Shown: positions 7,959 to 17,197 of the stretch, piece by piece | Layout: each line of letters begins with the position of its first letter | How positions within the stretch are numbered: the stretch's first letter is position 1 | Assembly: GCA_016872715.1 (NCBI GenBank) | Contig: VGZD01000007.1 | Location: 1-59,827 of the forward strand | Origin: Planctomycetota bacterium | GTDB taxonomy: Bacteria; Planctomycetota; UBA1135; GCA-002686595 | Reading direction: 5' to 3' | Length of the DNA stretch: 59,827 nt | Position numbers and translations under genes: made by a program | The notes under the pieces: model-generated | What the model was told of the DNA's origin: nothing | Databases searched by the model: none | What the model saw: the letters and a program-made list of their open reading frames with translations, nothing else

Positions 7959-9638
7959 TCAGGGCAGGTCGCGCGGCGCGTCGAACCGCCGCAGGACGAG
8001 GCCTCCGAGGAACACCAGCACGGAGATCTCCAAGCACAGAATGGTGGCGCCCGCGAGCACCCCCCCGCCGATCGCCACGACGTCGGGCAGCTCGAGCGCG
8101 TAGAACACGCCATAGGGAAGCGCCGCGAGCGCCGCGCACACCGCGAGCACCGTCGAGCGCACCAGCATGAGCACCATGGCGCGGCCAGCGTTCTGCAGCG
8201 CGCCGTCGTGGGCCGCGCCGGTGCGCACCGGCGAGAAGAGAAACGTCGCATTGTCGATCGCCGTCCATGCGAGCACGGCGAAGGGCACCGCGCCCACCAC
8301 CAAGAACAGCCGCGGATCGGCTGACCCGTGGTAGAGCGCGAGCACGACCACGCCGAGCGCGATCATGGCGGACACCAGCGCCGTCTCAGGCAGCAGCGTG
8401 GCGAGGAACAGCTTCCACGGAGCCACCGGCCAACTGCGCAGGAGCCCGACGAGCTCGAGGTCCTCGCGGAAGTCGAAGCGCAGGCCCAGACACAGGTAGA
8501 AGGTGCCAAAACCCGCCACGATCAGGGAGCCGCGCAGGGCAGCGTCGGCATCGGGATCGACGGCGACGATCGAGAAGCCCACCACACCCGTGACGATCAA
8601 CCCGCCGAGCACGAAGCTCGCGCGCGACTTGCGCACGATCGTCACGGCCTTGCGCCACGCGATCGCCCCGAACGGCCCGCGACCGGCGAGCCACGGCGTG
8701 CGCCACGTGCGCGTGCGCTCGCTGGCCGCGCCGGAGTTCGCCGCGAGCCCGCGGCGCGCGCGAGCGAGCCTGCGCGCGACGTCCGCCGACGTCTCGAGCG
8801 AGAGCTCGCGGAAGTCGACCCCGATGCGCGGCACCGCCAGCCACAGCGCGGCAAAGATCGCCGCGCAGAAGAGGAATGGCGGCCAGAACGAGGCGGCGTC
8901 GAGCGACGTCATGCACGCCACCCACGGCGTGAACGGCAGGCCGAGCGCCACCACGAACGGCTGGCGCGCGAGGAACGCGAACAGCTCATCGTGACCGTCG
9001 AACTCCGCTTGGGCATCGAGCTCGAAGAACCCGCCCTGCACCGCCACGGTCAGCGCCGCCGCCACGAACGCGAAGGAAATCCAGCGCCACGGGAGCTTCG
9101 CGAGCTTGGCGGACAGCCGGTTCTCCGCGTCTCCGAGCACGAGCGAGAGCCCTTGGCCCAAGAGCGGCAACGTCAGCAGAGCCGACGAGAGTCCGGCGAA
9201 GGCGTACAGCGGCTGTGGCGCGCGGCGCGAGAACATCCAGCCGAAGAGCGCTCCGCCGAGGAGCGAGCGCACGAGCGCCGAGCGCAGCCGATAGCGAATC
9301 AGCTCCGCGCGGGAAATCGGCGCGGAGAACAGGCTCTCGATCTCGGATGCCTGCAGGTACAGACCGCGCATCGAGAAGGCGCTCGACACCGTCAGCGCGG
9401 TCATCGTGAGCAGGCCGCCGCGCGCGAACAGCGCGAGCCGCTCGACCTGCAGCACCTCCGGCCCTTGCCCCGTGCCCAGCAGCACGCTGAACAGCCACAG
9501 TGTGATGACGGCCGCACCGAGCAGCGCGAGCGCCGCCCCCTTGGGCGTGCGCAGCTTGCGCCATTGTCGACGCCAGAATCCCGCGCGCTTGCGCCGCTCG
9601 AGCAGCGCCAGCGCCAGCTCGCCCTCGCGAGAGCTCAC
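7959..9638 (-). CDS. ABC-2-like exporter membrane subunit (putative ABC exporter family)
   Basis: A 559-residue polytopic protein with about a dozen hydrophobic segments in two blocks, separated by a cytoplasmic stretch near residues 280-345. Early motifs such as 'ASEIESLFSAPISRAELI' are typical of large ABC-2-type exporter subunits that work with a separate ATPase. The GTG start at 9638 overlaps the ATPase stop as GTGA, so the pair is translationally coupled. The substrate is unknown. The gene pair follows xylA-xylB on the same strand, but nothing in the sequence links it to xylose uptake; the ABC-2 architecture indicates export. Confidence 0.8.
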   Translation of the reverse strand: MSSREGELALALLERRKRAGFWRRQWRKLRTPKGAALALLGAAVITLWLFSVLLGTGQGPEVLQVERLALFARGGLLTMTALTVSSAFSMRGLYLQASEIESLFSAPISRAELIRYRLRSALVRSLLGGALFGWMFSRRAPQPLYAFAGLSSALLTLPLLGQGLSLVLGDAENRLSAKLAKLPWRWISFAFVAAALTVAVQGGFFELDAQAEFDGHDELFAFLARQPFVVALGLPFTPWVACMTSLDAASFWPPFLFCAAIFAALWLAVPRIGVDFRELSLETSADVARRLARARRGLAANSGAASERTRTWRTPWLAGRGPFGAIAWRKAVTIVRKSRASFVLGGLIVTGVVGFSIVAVDPDADAALRGSLIVAGFGTFYLCLGLRFDFREDLELVGLLRSWPVAPWKLFLATLLPETALVSAMIALGVVVLALYHGSADPRLFLVVGAVPFAVLAWTAIDNATFLFSPVRTGAAHDGALQNAGRAMVLMLVRSTVLAVCAALAALPYGVFYALELPDVVAIGGGVLAGATILCLEISVLVFLGGLVLRRFDAPRDLP

Positions 9639-10408
9639 CGCGGCGCGCCTCCGCCGTCTTGGTGCGCGACACCCTCGCCCGTGGCGGCGAAGAAGATCTC
9701 CTCCAGCGAGCCGCGTGCTTGCTCGGGAAAACGTGCGCGCGCCTCGTCCAGCGTGCCCTCGAACACCTTGCGGCCGCGGTCGAGGATCAGAAGCCGCGTG
9801 GCGAGCTCCTCGATCAGCGCGAGCAGGTGCGACGAGAGGATCACCGCCGTCCCCTCGCGCGCGAGCGCCTCGATCTCGTGCTTGGCCGAACGAATGCCGC
9901 GCGGGTCGAGACCCGAGAGCGGCTCGTCCATCAAGACCAGCGCCGGTCGCGCGATCCAAGCGCAGCACAGCGCGAGCTTCTGGCGCATGCCGCGCGAGAG
10001 CTCGCCGCCGAAGGCGTCGCGTTTCGCACTGAGCTCGAAGCGCGCGAGCAACTCGTCGGCGCGCGAGCGCCAATCGCGCTGGCCGTAGAGCGCCGCGGTG
10101 AACTCGAGGTGCTCGAGCACCGTGAGCGCGTCGAAGGGCTGCGGGTCGTCGGGGATCCAGCGCATGGCGCGCTTGGCGCGCTCCTCGTCCCGCGCGAGAT
10201 CGAAACCGGCGACCGCGATGCGCCCCTCCTTCACGGGCAGCACACCGGCGATCGTGCGCAGCGTCGTGGTCTTGCCGGCGCCATTGGGGCCGACGAGTCC
10301 GAGGATCTCGCCGGGGCGCAACTGGAACGAGAGGGAGTCGACGGCGCGGTGGGACTCGTAGGAGCGCGAGAACCCCTCGACCGAAAGCACGACCGGCTGC
10401 GTTTCCAC
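9635..10408 (-). CDS. ABC transporter ATP-binding protein
   Basis: A 257-residue nucleotide-binding subunit. Walker A is G-P-N-G-A-G-K-T at residues 40-47, the signature is 'GGELSRGMRQKLAL', Walker B is 'ALVLMDEPLSGLDP', and the switch His is in 'ILSSHLL'. This is the CcmA/NatA-like class that pairs with ABC-2 permeases. A GTG at 10408 ('VETQPVVL') is the first usable start before the conserved region; no ATG lies between it and the upstream stop. It lies 32 nt downstream of xylB and overlaps the permease gene by 4 nt. It powers export of an unidentified substrate. Confidence 0.9.
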   Translation of the reverse strand: METQPVVLSVEGFSRSYESHRAVDSLSFQLRPGEILGLVGPNGAGKTTTLRTIAGVLPVKEGRIAVAGFDLARDEERAKRAMRWIPDDPQPFDALTVLEHLEFTAALYGQRDWRSRADELLARFELSAKRDAFGGELSRGMRQKLALCCAWIARPALVLMDEPLSGLDPRGIRSAKHEIEALAREGTAVILSSHLLALIEELATRLLILDRGRKVFEGTLDEARARFPEQARGSLEEIFFAATGEGVAHQDGGGAPR

Positions 10409-10440
10409 GCTGCGAAGTATGGCCGCGCGCGCGGCGAGTT

Positions 10441-11892
10441 TCACGCCCCGGCGGCGCGCGCGAGGCGCTCGCGGGCCGCGCGCAACGCGAGGACACGCCC
10501 TGCATCGGGACGGGTCGGCGCCGCGGACGCACTCGCCCAACCATTCGCCACCGCGTCGATCGCGATGGCCTCTCCCGCGGCGCGTCGACGCGTCCAGGCG
10601 GCCTGCAGCGCGGCGCCGAGCGCGGCCGTCTCGGGCTCCGAGAGCGGCACCACGCTCGCCTCCAGCGCATCGGCGAGGATCGAGCGCCACAGCGCGTTGC
10701 GCGCGCCGCCGCCCACGGCGCGCACCGTCTCGATCGCGAGCCCGAGCCCGCGCATGCGCTCGACGCCCAGCGCGAGGTTGAGCGCGACACCTTCGAGCGC
10801 GGCGCGAAACACCACGCCCGGACGCAGGAGCCCCGGCCGCAGGCCGAGCAGCGAAGCGCTCGCGCGCGGCAGGTTGGGCACGCGCTCGCCCACGAGGTAG
10901 GGCACGAACAACAGCCCGTGGCAGAGCGGCTCGACGCGCTCGGCTTCGCGCGTCAGGGCGTCGAGGTCCATGCCGAACGCGGCGCGCACTTCCTCGAGCA
11001 CTCCCGTCGCGTTCATCACGCACAGCAGCGGCAGCCAGCCGCCGGTCGAGTCGCAAAACGGCGCGATCAACCCCTGTGGATCGAGCACCGCCCGCGGCGA
11101 GTGCGCGAACACGGTCGCCGATGTCCCCAGACTCAGCACCGCCACGCCCTCGCGCGTCGCGCCGGCGCCGATCGCGCTCATCATGTTGTCGCCGCCGCCC
11201 GTGCTCACCGGCACGCCGATGCACTCGCGCGGCAATCCGAGCCAAGCCGCGCCCTGGCGCGTCAGCGTGCCGGCGATCGACCCGCTCTCGACGAGCGGCG
11301 GCAGCATGCCCGCCAGGCGCGGATCGACGGCGCGCAGCGTGCGCGCGCAGAAGGCCCGCGTCTGGGCGTCGAACCAGCCCGTGCCCGACGCATCGCCGGG
11401 CTCCATCGTCGCGAGGCCGGTGAGCTTCCAGTTGACCCAGTCGTGCGGCAGGAGCACCAGGTCGACCCCTCGCCACAGCTCGGGCTCGTGCCGCCGCATC
11501 CAGGCCAGCTTGGGTGCGGTGAAGCCCGCCGGAATCGCACGACCGACGCGCGCGGAGAGCTCCTGCGCTTCCTCGGCCGCGGACGTGTCGCACCACAGCT
11601 TCGCGGGGCGAACCACCTCGCCGTCGGAATCGAGCACCACCGCGCCGTGCTGCTGCCCCGACACGCCGATGCCCGCGAGCCGCTTGAGGTCCGCTTGCTG
11701 GAGCAGGCGCGTCGTGACTTCGCGCAGCGCGGCGGCCCACGTGTCGGGATGCTGCTCGGCGTGGCCCGCGGGCAGACCCTCGATCAAACCGTAGCCGACC
11801 GCCGCGCGCGCGACGACCGCGCGCTGCTCGTCGTCGATGAGCAGCGCCTTCGTGCCCTGCGTTCCGACGTCGAAGCCCAGATAGAGCGCCAT
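10441..11892 (-). CDS. xylB: Xylulokinase (FGGY family)
   Basis: A 483-residue FGGY carbohydrate kinase, normal for XylB. The N-terminal phosphate-binding loop is 'GFDVGTQGTKALL', 'GVSGQQHGAVVLD' matches the xylulokinase substrate loop, 'STGGGDNMMSAIGAG' contains the catalytic Asp, and 'AVGGGARNALWRSILAD' is the C-terminal FGGY ATP-binding signature. It phosphorylates D-xylulose to xylulose 5-phosphate. It begins 9 nt after xylA on the same strand, giving a two-step route from xylose to the pentose phosphate pathway. No xylose transporter or XylR-type regulator is encoded in the window. Confidence 0.93.
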   Translation of the reverse strand: MALYLGFDVGTQGTKALLIDDEQRAVVARAAVGYGLIEGLPAGHAEQHPDTWAAALREVTTRLLQQADLKRLAGIGVSGQQHGAVVLDSDGEVVRPAKLWCDTSAAEEAQELSARVGRAIPAGFTAPKLAWMRRHEPELWRGVDLVLLPHDWVNWKLTGLATMEPGDASGTGWFDAQTRAFCARTLRAVDPRLAGMLPPLVESGSIAGTLTRQGAAWLGLPRECIGVPVSTGGGDNMMSAIGAGATREGVAVLSLGTSATVFAHSPRAVLDPQGLIAPFCDSTGGWLPLLCVMNATGVLEEVRAAFGMDLDALTREAERVEPLCHGLLFVPYLVGERVPNLPRASASLLGLRPGLLRPGVVFRAALEGVALNLALGVERMRGLGLAIETVRAVGGGARNALWRSILADALEASVVPLSEPETAALGAALQAAWTRRRAAGEAIAIDAVANGWASASAAPTRPDAGRVLALRAARERLARAAGA

Positions 11893-11901
11893 GGAGCTCG
11901 C

Positions 11902-13074
11902 TCAGCGCGCGCCGAGCAGGTGTTCCATCATCCGCTGGTCGAGCTCTTCGTAGCGCAGTCCGCGCTTGGCGACGGCGAGCGGGTCGATCGGGAGCGCACG
12001 CAGGCTCTCGGCCTTCTCGCGCGTGTACCCCACGAGCAGCGGCTCGACCGCCGCGTCCTTGACCTCCGCGATGATTTCGCGCACGAGCGGATCGGCGTCG
12101 AACGCCTGCGCGCGCGCTTTCAGGATCTTGTAGGTGCGCATGCAGCCGCGCGCGAAGTCCCACACGCCCGCCTCGTCCTCCGAGCGGTACGCATGCGCAT
12201 CGAAGTGCAACGGGCCGCGATAGGGCTCGGTTCCCATCGTCCCTTCGAGCAGGCGCACGAGCAGGAACGCCTGCCGCACATCCTCGGAACCGAAGCGGAA
12301 GTCCTGGTCGTAGCGCCCGATGCGCTGCGCGTTGAGGTCGATGTGGAAGAGCTTGCGCGCTTCCATCGCCTGCGCCACGCCGTGCGTGAACGAGAGCCCC
12401 GCCATGGTCTCGTGCGCCACCTCGGGATTCACGCCGACCATCTCGGGATGCGCGAGGGTCGAGATGAAGTGCAGCATGTGGCCCGTGGTCGGGAAGTAGA
12501 TGTCGCCGCGCGGCTCGTTGGGCTTCGCCTCGAGCGCGAAGCGCAGCTCGTAGCGCCTCTCGCGCACGTACTCGCACAGAAAGTCGAGCGCGTCGCGGGT
12601 GCGCGCGACCGCCGTGCGCGGATCGCGACAGGCATCGGCCTCGGTGCCCTCGCGCCCGCCCCAGAACACGTAGATGCGCGCGCCGAGCTCGACGCCCAGA
12701 TCGATCGCCTCCATCGACTTGCGCAGCGCGAAGGCGCGCACCTTGGGGTCGTTCGAGCTGAACGCGCCGTCCTTGAAGATCGGATGCGAGAACAGGTTGG
12801 TGGTCGCCATCGGCACGCACAGGCCGTGCTCGGCGAGCGCCGCCTTGAACTCGCGCACGGTGCGGTCGCGCTCGGACGCCGAGGCACCCAACGGCACGAG
12901 GTCGTTGTCGTGCAGGTTCACGCCCCACGCCCCGCACTCGGCGAGCTTTCTCACCGTGTACGTGGGCGCGAGCGGCGCGCGCACCGCCTCGCCGAAGGGG
13001 TCGCGGCCCGTATTGCCAACGGTCCACAGGCCGAAGCTGAAGCGATCGGCCGGAGTCGGGTCGAAGGGATCCAT
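11902..13074 (-). CDS. xylA: Xylose isomerase (short, actinobacterial-type class)
   Basis: A 390-residue enzyme, matching the short class of xylose isomerases (about 388) rather than the about 440-residue class. '[15 protein letters not shown]' opens the barrel, the catalytic pair His55/Asp58 is in 'NLHDND', the substrate tunnel has 'FWGGREG', and metal ligands lie in '[13 protein letters not shown]' and 'DQDFRFG'. It interconverts D-xylose and D-xylulose using two divalent metals. The frame runs open to 13236, but the ATG at 13074 starts at the family N-terminus and has AGGAA about 8 nt upstream, one of the few clear Shine-Dalgarno sites here. Confidence 0.95.
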   Translation of the reverse strand: MDPFDPTPADRFSFGLWTVGNTGRDPFGEAVRAPLAPTYTVRKLAECGAWGVNLHDNDLVPLGASASERDRTVREFKAALAEHGLCVPMATTNLFSHPIFKDGAFSSNDPKVRAFALRKSMEAIDLGVELGARIYVFWGGREGTEADACRDPRTAVARTRDALDFLCEYVRERRYELRFALEAKPNEPRGDIYFPTTGHMLHFISTLAHPEMVGVNPEVAHETMAGLSFTHGVAQAMEARKLFHIDLNAQRIGRYDQDFRFGSEDVRQAFLLVRLLEGTMGTEPYRGPLHFDAHAYRSEDEAGVWDFARGCMRTYKILKARAQAFDADPLVREIIAEVKDAAVEPLLVGYTREKAESLRALPIDPLAVAKRGLRYEELDQRMMEHLLGAR

Positions 13075-13156
13075 CGGAGCATTCCTGTGCGAGGTGGCGG
13101 GCGTGACGGGCGAGGCCCGTGCCGCCATGATGATGCCGTCCCCGCGGGCGACTTGC

Positions 13157-13897
13157 ATGAGCACTGGCAGAGATCCGTCGTGGCGCGAACGCCTCGTCGC
13201 CCACCGTGGCCTCGCCGCGCGCTTTCCGGAGAACACGCTGGCCTCCGTGCGGGGCGCGCTGGCAGCGGGCGCGACGCGCGTCGAGATCGACGTGCAGCTG
13301 TGCGCCGATTCCGTGCCGATCCTGATGCACGACGGCGACCTGCGTCGCCTGTGCGGCGACCCGCGCGAGGTCGCCCGCGTGCCCTCGTCGGAGCTCTCCC
13401 ATCTGCGAGCCGCGGAGGCAGGCCGGTTCGGCGCGCGCTTCGCGAGCGAGCGCGTCGCGACGCTGCGCGAGTTCGCGCGGCAGATCGCCGACGCTGGCGC
13501 GCACGCCTACGTCGAGCTCAAGCGCGAGTCGATCGCGCACTTTGGCGCCGCGGCGGTGCTCGCGGCCATCGAGGCTCCGCTGAGTCCCATCGAAGGACGC
13601 TGCACCCTGATCTCGTTCGACTTTGACATCCTCGCGCTCGCTCGCACGCGCCTCCCCCATCCCGTCGGCCTCGTGCTCGGCGCGGGAGCCGAGCTGTGCG
13701 CGCCGCACGTCGCCGCACTCGCGCCCAGCGTGCTTTTCTGCGACGACCGCAAGCTCCCAGCAGGCCCGCTCCACGCCCCCGCGCCGCTGTGCGTGTACGA
13801 AGTCTCGAGCGCCGCGCGCGCCCGCGAGCTCGCCGAGCGCGGCGTCGAGCTGTTCGAGACCTTCGACGTCGAGCGCCTCGCGCGCGAGCTCGGCTAG
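13157..13897 (+). CDS. Glycerophosphodiester phosphodiesterase (GDPD family)
   Basis: A 246-residue TIM-barrel enzyme without a signal peptide, like cytoplasmic UgpQ. The catalytic His16 is in '[14 protein letters not shown]', metal ligands Glu43 and Asp45 are in 'VEIDVQL', and the second catalytic His58 is in 'PILMHDG'. 'AYVELKRES' gives the next metal-ligand strand. It hydrolyses glycerophosphodiesters to glycerol 3-phosphate and an alcohol. It is divergent from xylA across 82 nt. Its TAG stop lies in a CTAG tetramer that also holds the TAG stop of the convergent fusion gene, so the two coding regions overlap by 4 nt. Confidence 0.88.
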   Translation: MSTGRDPSWRERLVAHRGLAARFPENTLASVRGALAAGATRVEIDVQLCADSVPILMHDGDLRRLCGDPREVARVPSSELSHLRAAEAGRFGARFASERVATLREFARQIADAGAHAYVELKRESIAHFGAAAVLAAIEAPLSPIEGRCTLISFDFDILALARTRLPHPVGLVLGAGAELCAPHVAALAPSVLFCDDRKLPAGPLHAPAPLCVYEVSSAARARELAERGVELFETFDVERLARELG

Positions 13898-15513
13898 AAG
13901 GGCAGCGGAGTGCCTGAGCGGCGCGTGAGGTCGGCGAAGAGCGCTTGCAGGCGGCGCGTCATCGCCCCGACGCAGCCGTCGCCGATGCGGCGGCGGTCGA
14001 TGGCGCGCACGGGCGCGAGCTCGCCCATCGTGCCGGTCGTGAAGACCTCGTCGGCCGCATAGAACTCGGTCAGCGACAACCGGCGCTCACGGCACGGAAT
14101 GCCGTTTTCGGCGCACAGCGCGAGCACGACGCCGCGCGTGATGCCGGGCAGGCAGTGGTCCGCGTAGGGCGTCTGCACCTCGCCGTGGCGCACGAGGAAC
14201 AGGTTGGTGGCATTGGTCTCGCTGACGTAGCCCTCGATGTCGAGCATCACGGCATCGTCGACGCCCGCGTTGTCCGCCTCGATCTTGGCGAGGATGTTGT
14301 TGATCAAGTTGTTGTGGTGGATCTTCGAGTCCACGCACATCGGCGGGTTGCGGCGCCACGAGGACGTCACGAGCTCGAGCAGGCGCGTGCCGAACACGGG
14401 TGCCTTCCACTCCGCGAGCACGATCAGGCACGGTCCGAACACGTTGTTGCGCGGCGTCATGCCGCTGGTGAGCTTCTCGCCGCGCGTGAGCGTCAGCCGC
14501 ACGTGGGCCTGATCGCGCATGCCGTTGCGCTCGAGCGTCTCGAACAACGCGCGGCGAAGCGCGTCGCGCGAGGGGCACGCTTCGAAGGCCAGCGCCTTGG
14601 CGGAGTTCTCCAAGCGCTCGAGGTGCGCCTCGAGCGCGAACACGCGCCCCTCGTACACGCGCAGGCCTTCCCAGCACGCGTCGCCGCCCTGCACGGAGCT
14701 GTCGAACACGCTCACCTTGGCCTCCTCGCGCGGCACGAGTCGGCCGCCGACGTGCACCCACAGGTGCGCGTTGCGCGGATCGCTCAGCCGCGTGCGGGCG
14801 CGCAACGCGCAGGAGGCGAGCTCGGCGTAGTGCGGCTGGCACTGGGCGAGCAGGGCTTCGAGTCGAGCGGGAAACGGCGCGCTCTTCGGCTCATGGCGCT
14901 CGAAACCCGTCGAGCGGTGCACGTTGTGGTACCAGTGCGGCGCCCACACGCCGTCCTCGGGTCGCGGGCCGCTCTTCCACGACAGCATGGCCTCGTCGAA
15001 CGAAAGCCCGAGGCGCGCGCACAGCTGCGCCAGCACCCCGCGCGGGTCGACGAGCAGCTCGCCCGCGTCGAGCACCACCACGCTCTGGTTGTTCGCGCGC
15101 AGCTCGTGCAAGAGCTCCGTCTGCATCGCGTAGGCGGTGTCGCGCAACGTGGGCTCGGGAATCTGCTGCACGAGGCTCGGCAGCATGGCGCGCGGATCGC
15201 GCGTCAGGATCACGTTGACGCAGTCGCGCAAGAACGTGCGATCGAGCTCGACCAAGTGATGCGCCATCTGCTTCACGAACTGCACCGGCCGGTCGCAGGG
15301 CGCGAACAGCTGCTCGCGCACGACCTTCATCCCGTCGCTCTCCTGCGCCTGCAACACCGCCTCGCGTCCGGGATGCTCGGCCCCCGTGACTCGCAGATAG
15401 TGCGCGTAGAGCGGTTCGTCTATCACGCGCGTGTCGGCGCGCTGCGCGAACGCGTACATCAGCGCCGTCGAGACGTTGCGCGGACCAGACCACACGTGGA
15501 TGCGAAGCGTCAT
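13894..15513 (-). CDS. Sulfotransferase-like / class IV aminotransferase fusion protein
   Basis: A 539-residue two-domain protein. Residues 1 to about 245 look like a P-loop sulfotransferase: 'VWSGPRNVSTALMYA' at 7-21 stands at the 5'-phosphosulfate loop, and 'VILTRDPRAMLPSL' is the 3'-phosphate-binding segment. Residues from about 250 form a class IV PLP aminotransferase of the IlvE/D-amino-acid/ADC lyase type, with the Schiff-base Lys397 in 'DSKIHHNNL', then 'EGYVSETNATNLF' and 'CLPGITRG'. Both halves read continuously without frameshift. The start ATG at 15513 begins the P-loop strand directly. Substrates are unknown; a free BCAT role is possible for the C-terminal half. Confidence 0.82.
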   Translation of the reverse strand: MTLRIHVWSGPRNVSTALMYAFAQRADTRVIDEPLYAHYLRVTGAEHPGREAVLQAQESDGMKVVREQLFAPCDRPVQFVKQMAHHLVELDRTFLRDCVNVILTRDPRAMLPSLVQQIPEPTLRDTAYAMQTELLHELRANNQSVVVLDAGELLVDPRGVLAQLCARLGLSFDEAMLSWKSGPRPEDGVWAPHWYHNVHRSTGFERHEPKSAPFPARLEALLAQCQPHYAELASCALRARTRLSDPRNAHLWVHVGGRLVPREEAKVSVFDSSVQGGDACWEGLRVYEGRVFALEAHLERLENSAKALAFEACPSRDALRRALFETLERNGMRDQAHVRLTLTRGEKLTSGMTPRNNVFGPCLIVLAEWKAPVFGTRLLELVTSSWRRNPPMCVDSKIHHNNLINNILAKIEADNAGVDDAVMLDIEGYVSETNATNLFLVRHGEVQTPYADHCLPGITRGVVLALCAENGIPCRERRLSLTEFYAADEVFTTGTMGELAPVRAIDRRRIGDGCVGAMTRRLQALFADLTRRSGTPLPF

Positions 15514-15563
15514 GGGACGACGATTATGGTGCCGCGCGGGCGAATCTGGAATCATGGGCGGCC

Positions 15564-16079
15564 ATGCAACCCCCGTCCGCGGCGATCCCCTTCGCGCTCG
15601 TGCTGCTGCGCCTCGGGCTCGGCGCGCTGCTGCTGCACGAATCGAGCCAGCTGTGGGCGCGGGGCATCGGGCCATGGATCGTCGAGGAAACCGCCGAGCG
15701 CATCGTCGGCGCGCCGGAGTGGTACGCGACCTTCGCCAACGAGCTCGTCTATCGCTTCCCCGAGCTGTTCGCACGACTGATCGCCGGCGGCACGCTGCTC
15801 GGCGGCGCGGCGCTGTTCATCGGTGCCGCCGTGCGACCCGCCTGCGTCGGCATCGTGTTTCTGATGGCGAATGCGCTGCTGGTCGGCCCGCGCGCCGAAC
15901 GCGAGTACATCGCACTCGTCGGTCTCGCCGCCATCGCGTGCTTGCTCGGCAACGCCGGAGTGCGCATGGGCGCCGACGCGTGGCTGCCGAGCTGGCTGAG
16001 CTGGACCTCCGCGGGCGGCGGACGCGGCAAGGGCTCCCAGAGCGCGGGGCACAAGCAGGGCGCGTCGCAGGACGCGTGA
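15564..16079 (+). CDS. DoxX-like integral membrane protein
   Basis: A 171-residue protein with about four hydrophobic segments (near 8-25, 70-90, 95-112, 118-135). It has the DoxX-type opening 'LVLLRLGLGALLLHESSQLW', then the 'ANELVYRFPELFARLIAGGTLLGGAALFIG' block and a polar, Gly/Ser/Lys-rich C-terminal tail. DoxX-family proteins are small inner-membrane proteins associated with respiratory or redox functions; the molecular role here is not readable from the sequence. It is divergent from the fusion gene across 50 nt and converges on the ferredoxin gene. Confidence 0.7.
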   Translation: MQPPSAAIPFALVLLRLGLGALLLHESSQLWARGIGPWIVEETAERIVGAPEWYATFANELVYRFPELFARLIAGGTLLGGAALFIGAAVRPACVGIVFLMANALLVGPRAEREYIALVGLAAIACLLGNAGVRMGADAWLPSWLSWTSAGGGRGKGSQSAGHKQGASQDA

Positions 16080-16119
16080 GCGAGGCGACGACTCGAGCGC
16101 AACGCCACTCGCGCGCCGA

Positions 16120-16407
16120 CTACTCGAGCGGCCGGAGCGCGAGATCGCCTTGAATCACGAGCTGACAGCCGAGGCGAGCGTTCTTCACGTCGGTGCACAT
16201 GGTCACCGTGTCGCGCTCGTCCTCGCTCATCGCTGCGCAGCTCTCGAGGCCCTGCTCGACCACGAGGCAGCAGGTGCCGCAGCTCCCCACCGTGCACCCG
16301 AAGGGCTGGGGCAGGTCTTCGGTCTGGCACAGGTCGATGAAGCGAGTCCCGGCGGGGACTTCGAAGCTGGCGCCGGTCTGGAGCAGGGTGAGCTTGGGCA
16401 TGGCCAT
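16120..16407 (-). CDS. 2Fe-2S ferredoxin
   Basis: A 95-residue protein with the cluster motif C-x4-C-x2-C in 'FGCTVGSCGTCC' (about residues 38-47) and a fourth Cys in 'ARLGCQLVI' near the C-terminus. 'SCAAMSEDERDTV' between them resembles the helix of adrenodoxin/plant-type ferredoxins. It is a soluble one-electron carrier. Two in-frame ATGs (16407 and 16401) give MAMPK or MPK; the first is used. The nearest oxidoreductase genes are not adjacent, so its partner is unknown. Confidence 0.9.
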   Translation of the reverse strand: MAMPKLTLLQTGASFEVPAGTRFIDLCQTEDLPQPFGCTVGSCGTCCLVVEQGLESCAAMSEDERDTVTMCTDVKNARLGCQLVIQGDLALRPLE

Positions 16408-16501
16408 CGCGTGGAAGGTGTCAAAACCTGACGTGCGCGAGAGAGTAGGGCGAGCGCGGGAAGCTCGCAAGGGCGCTCGCGAAGCGCCGCGGCCTTGCGA
16501 G

Positions 16502-16507
16502 TAGGCT
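16502..16507 (+). promoter_or_regulatory. Putative leaderless-type -10 element (TAGGCT)
   Basis: TAGGCT is followed by exactly 7 nt and the ATG at 16515, the first gene of a two-gene unit divergent from the ferredoxin gene. Motif and spacing match those before 2112, 7901 and 55054. No -35 box is visible at the usual distance. Confidence 0.5.
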
Positions 16508-16514
16508 GCGCGCC

Positions 16515-17195
16515 ATGACCCACGGCCCGCCCGCGCTCGAGCGTCCGCGCCGCCCCCACCGCGGCTGGGGCACCCGCGCACAGCTGTGGATCTTCCGCCA
16601 CGGAGAAGTGGCGCCGCAGTTTCAGGGTCTGGCCTACGGCGGGATGGACGTACCGCTCTCCGAATCGGGCCAGCGCGAGAGCCTCGCGCTCGCGGCGCGC
16701 TTCGCCGCAGTCCCGTTCCGCGCCGTGGTGGCCTCGACGCTCGTGCGCGCGCGCACGCTCGGAGCGGCGCTCGCGCACTCGAGCGGCGCTCCGCTCGAAA
16801 CCTCGCCGGGGCTGGTCGAGATCTTCCGCGGCCGTTTCCAAGGGCGGCCGATGAAGGAGCTGCTCGCGCGCCACGAGTCCGAGCTCGCGGCGATCTACGA
16901 CGACCCGTGGAATTACCGGGCGCACGGCGGCGAGACGGACGCGGACGTGCTCGCGCGCGCGTGGCCGGTGCTCGAGAGCGCGCTCGCGCGCCACGGCGGA
17001 CCGCTGGCGATCGCCTGCCACTACAACGTGGTGCGCAACCTCGTGGCGCACGCACTCGGGCTCGAGCCCCACGCGAGCTTCCGCTTGCGCGTGGATCTCA
17101 CGGCCGGAGTGCTGCTCGAGGACGCGCCCGGCGGCTGGCGCTTGCTGCGCGCCAACGTGCGCTCGCCCGGACGCGCGCGCGCCGCTACAAATTGA
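16515..17195 (+). CDS. Histidine phosphatase family protein (CobC/phosphoglycerate-mutase-like)
   Basis: A 226-residue branch-1 histidine phosphatase. The phospho-accepting motif R-H-G-E is at residues 28-31 ('WIFRHGEV'), 'PLSESGQRES' follows, and the second catalytic His lies in 'IACHYNVVRN' near residue 167. The 'GGMDVPLSESG' block resembles CobC-type alpha-ribazole phosphatases, but no cobalamin gene is nearby, so the substrate is open. The first 22 residues are a basic, Pro-rich extension before the core. It ends 2 nt before the next gene, implying co-transcription. Confidence 0.82.
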   Translation: MTHGPPALERPRRPHRGWGTRAQLWIFRHGEVAPQFQGLAYGGMDVPLSESGQRESLALAARFAAVPFRAVVASTLVRARTLGAALAHSSGAPLETSPGLVEIFRGRFQGRPMKELLARHESELAAIYDDPWNYRAHGGETDADVLARAWPVLESALARHGGPLAIACHYNVVRNLVAHALGLEPHASFRLRVDLTAGVLLEDAPGGWRLLRANVRSPGRARAATN

Positions 17196-17197
17196 GC

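Noticed and set aside
9635..13774. A 1,379-codon minus-strand frame spanning xylA, xylB and the ABC ATPase
   Set aside because: Only the last 258 codons (the ATPase) are real. The rest runs out of frame through xylA and xylB and shows no homology.
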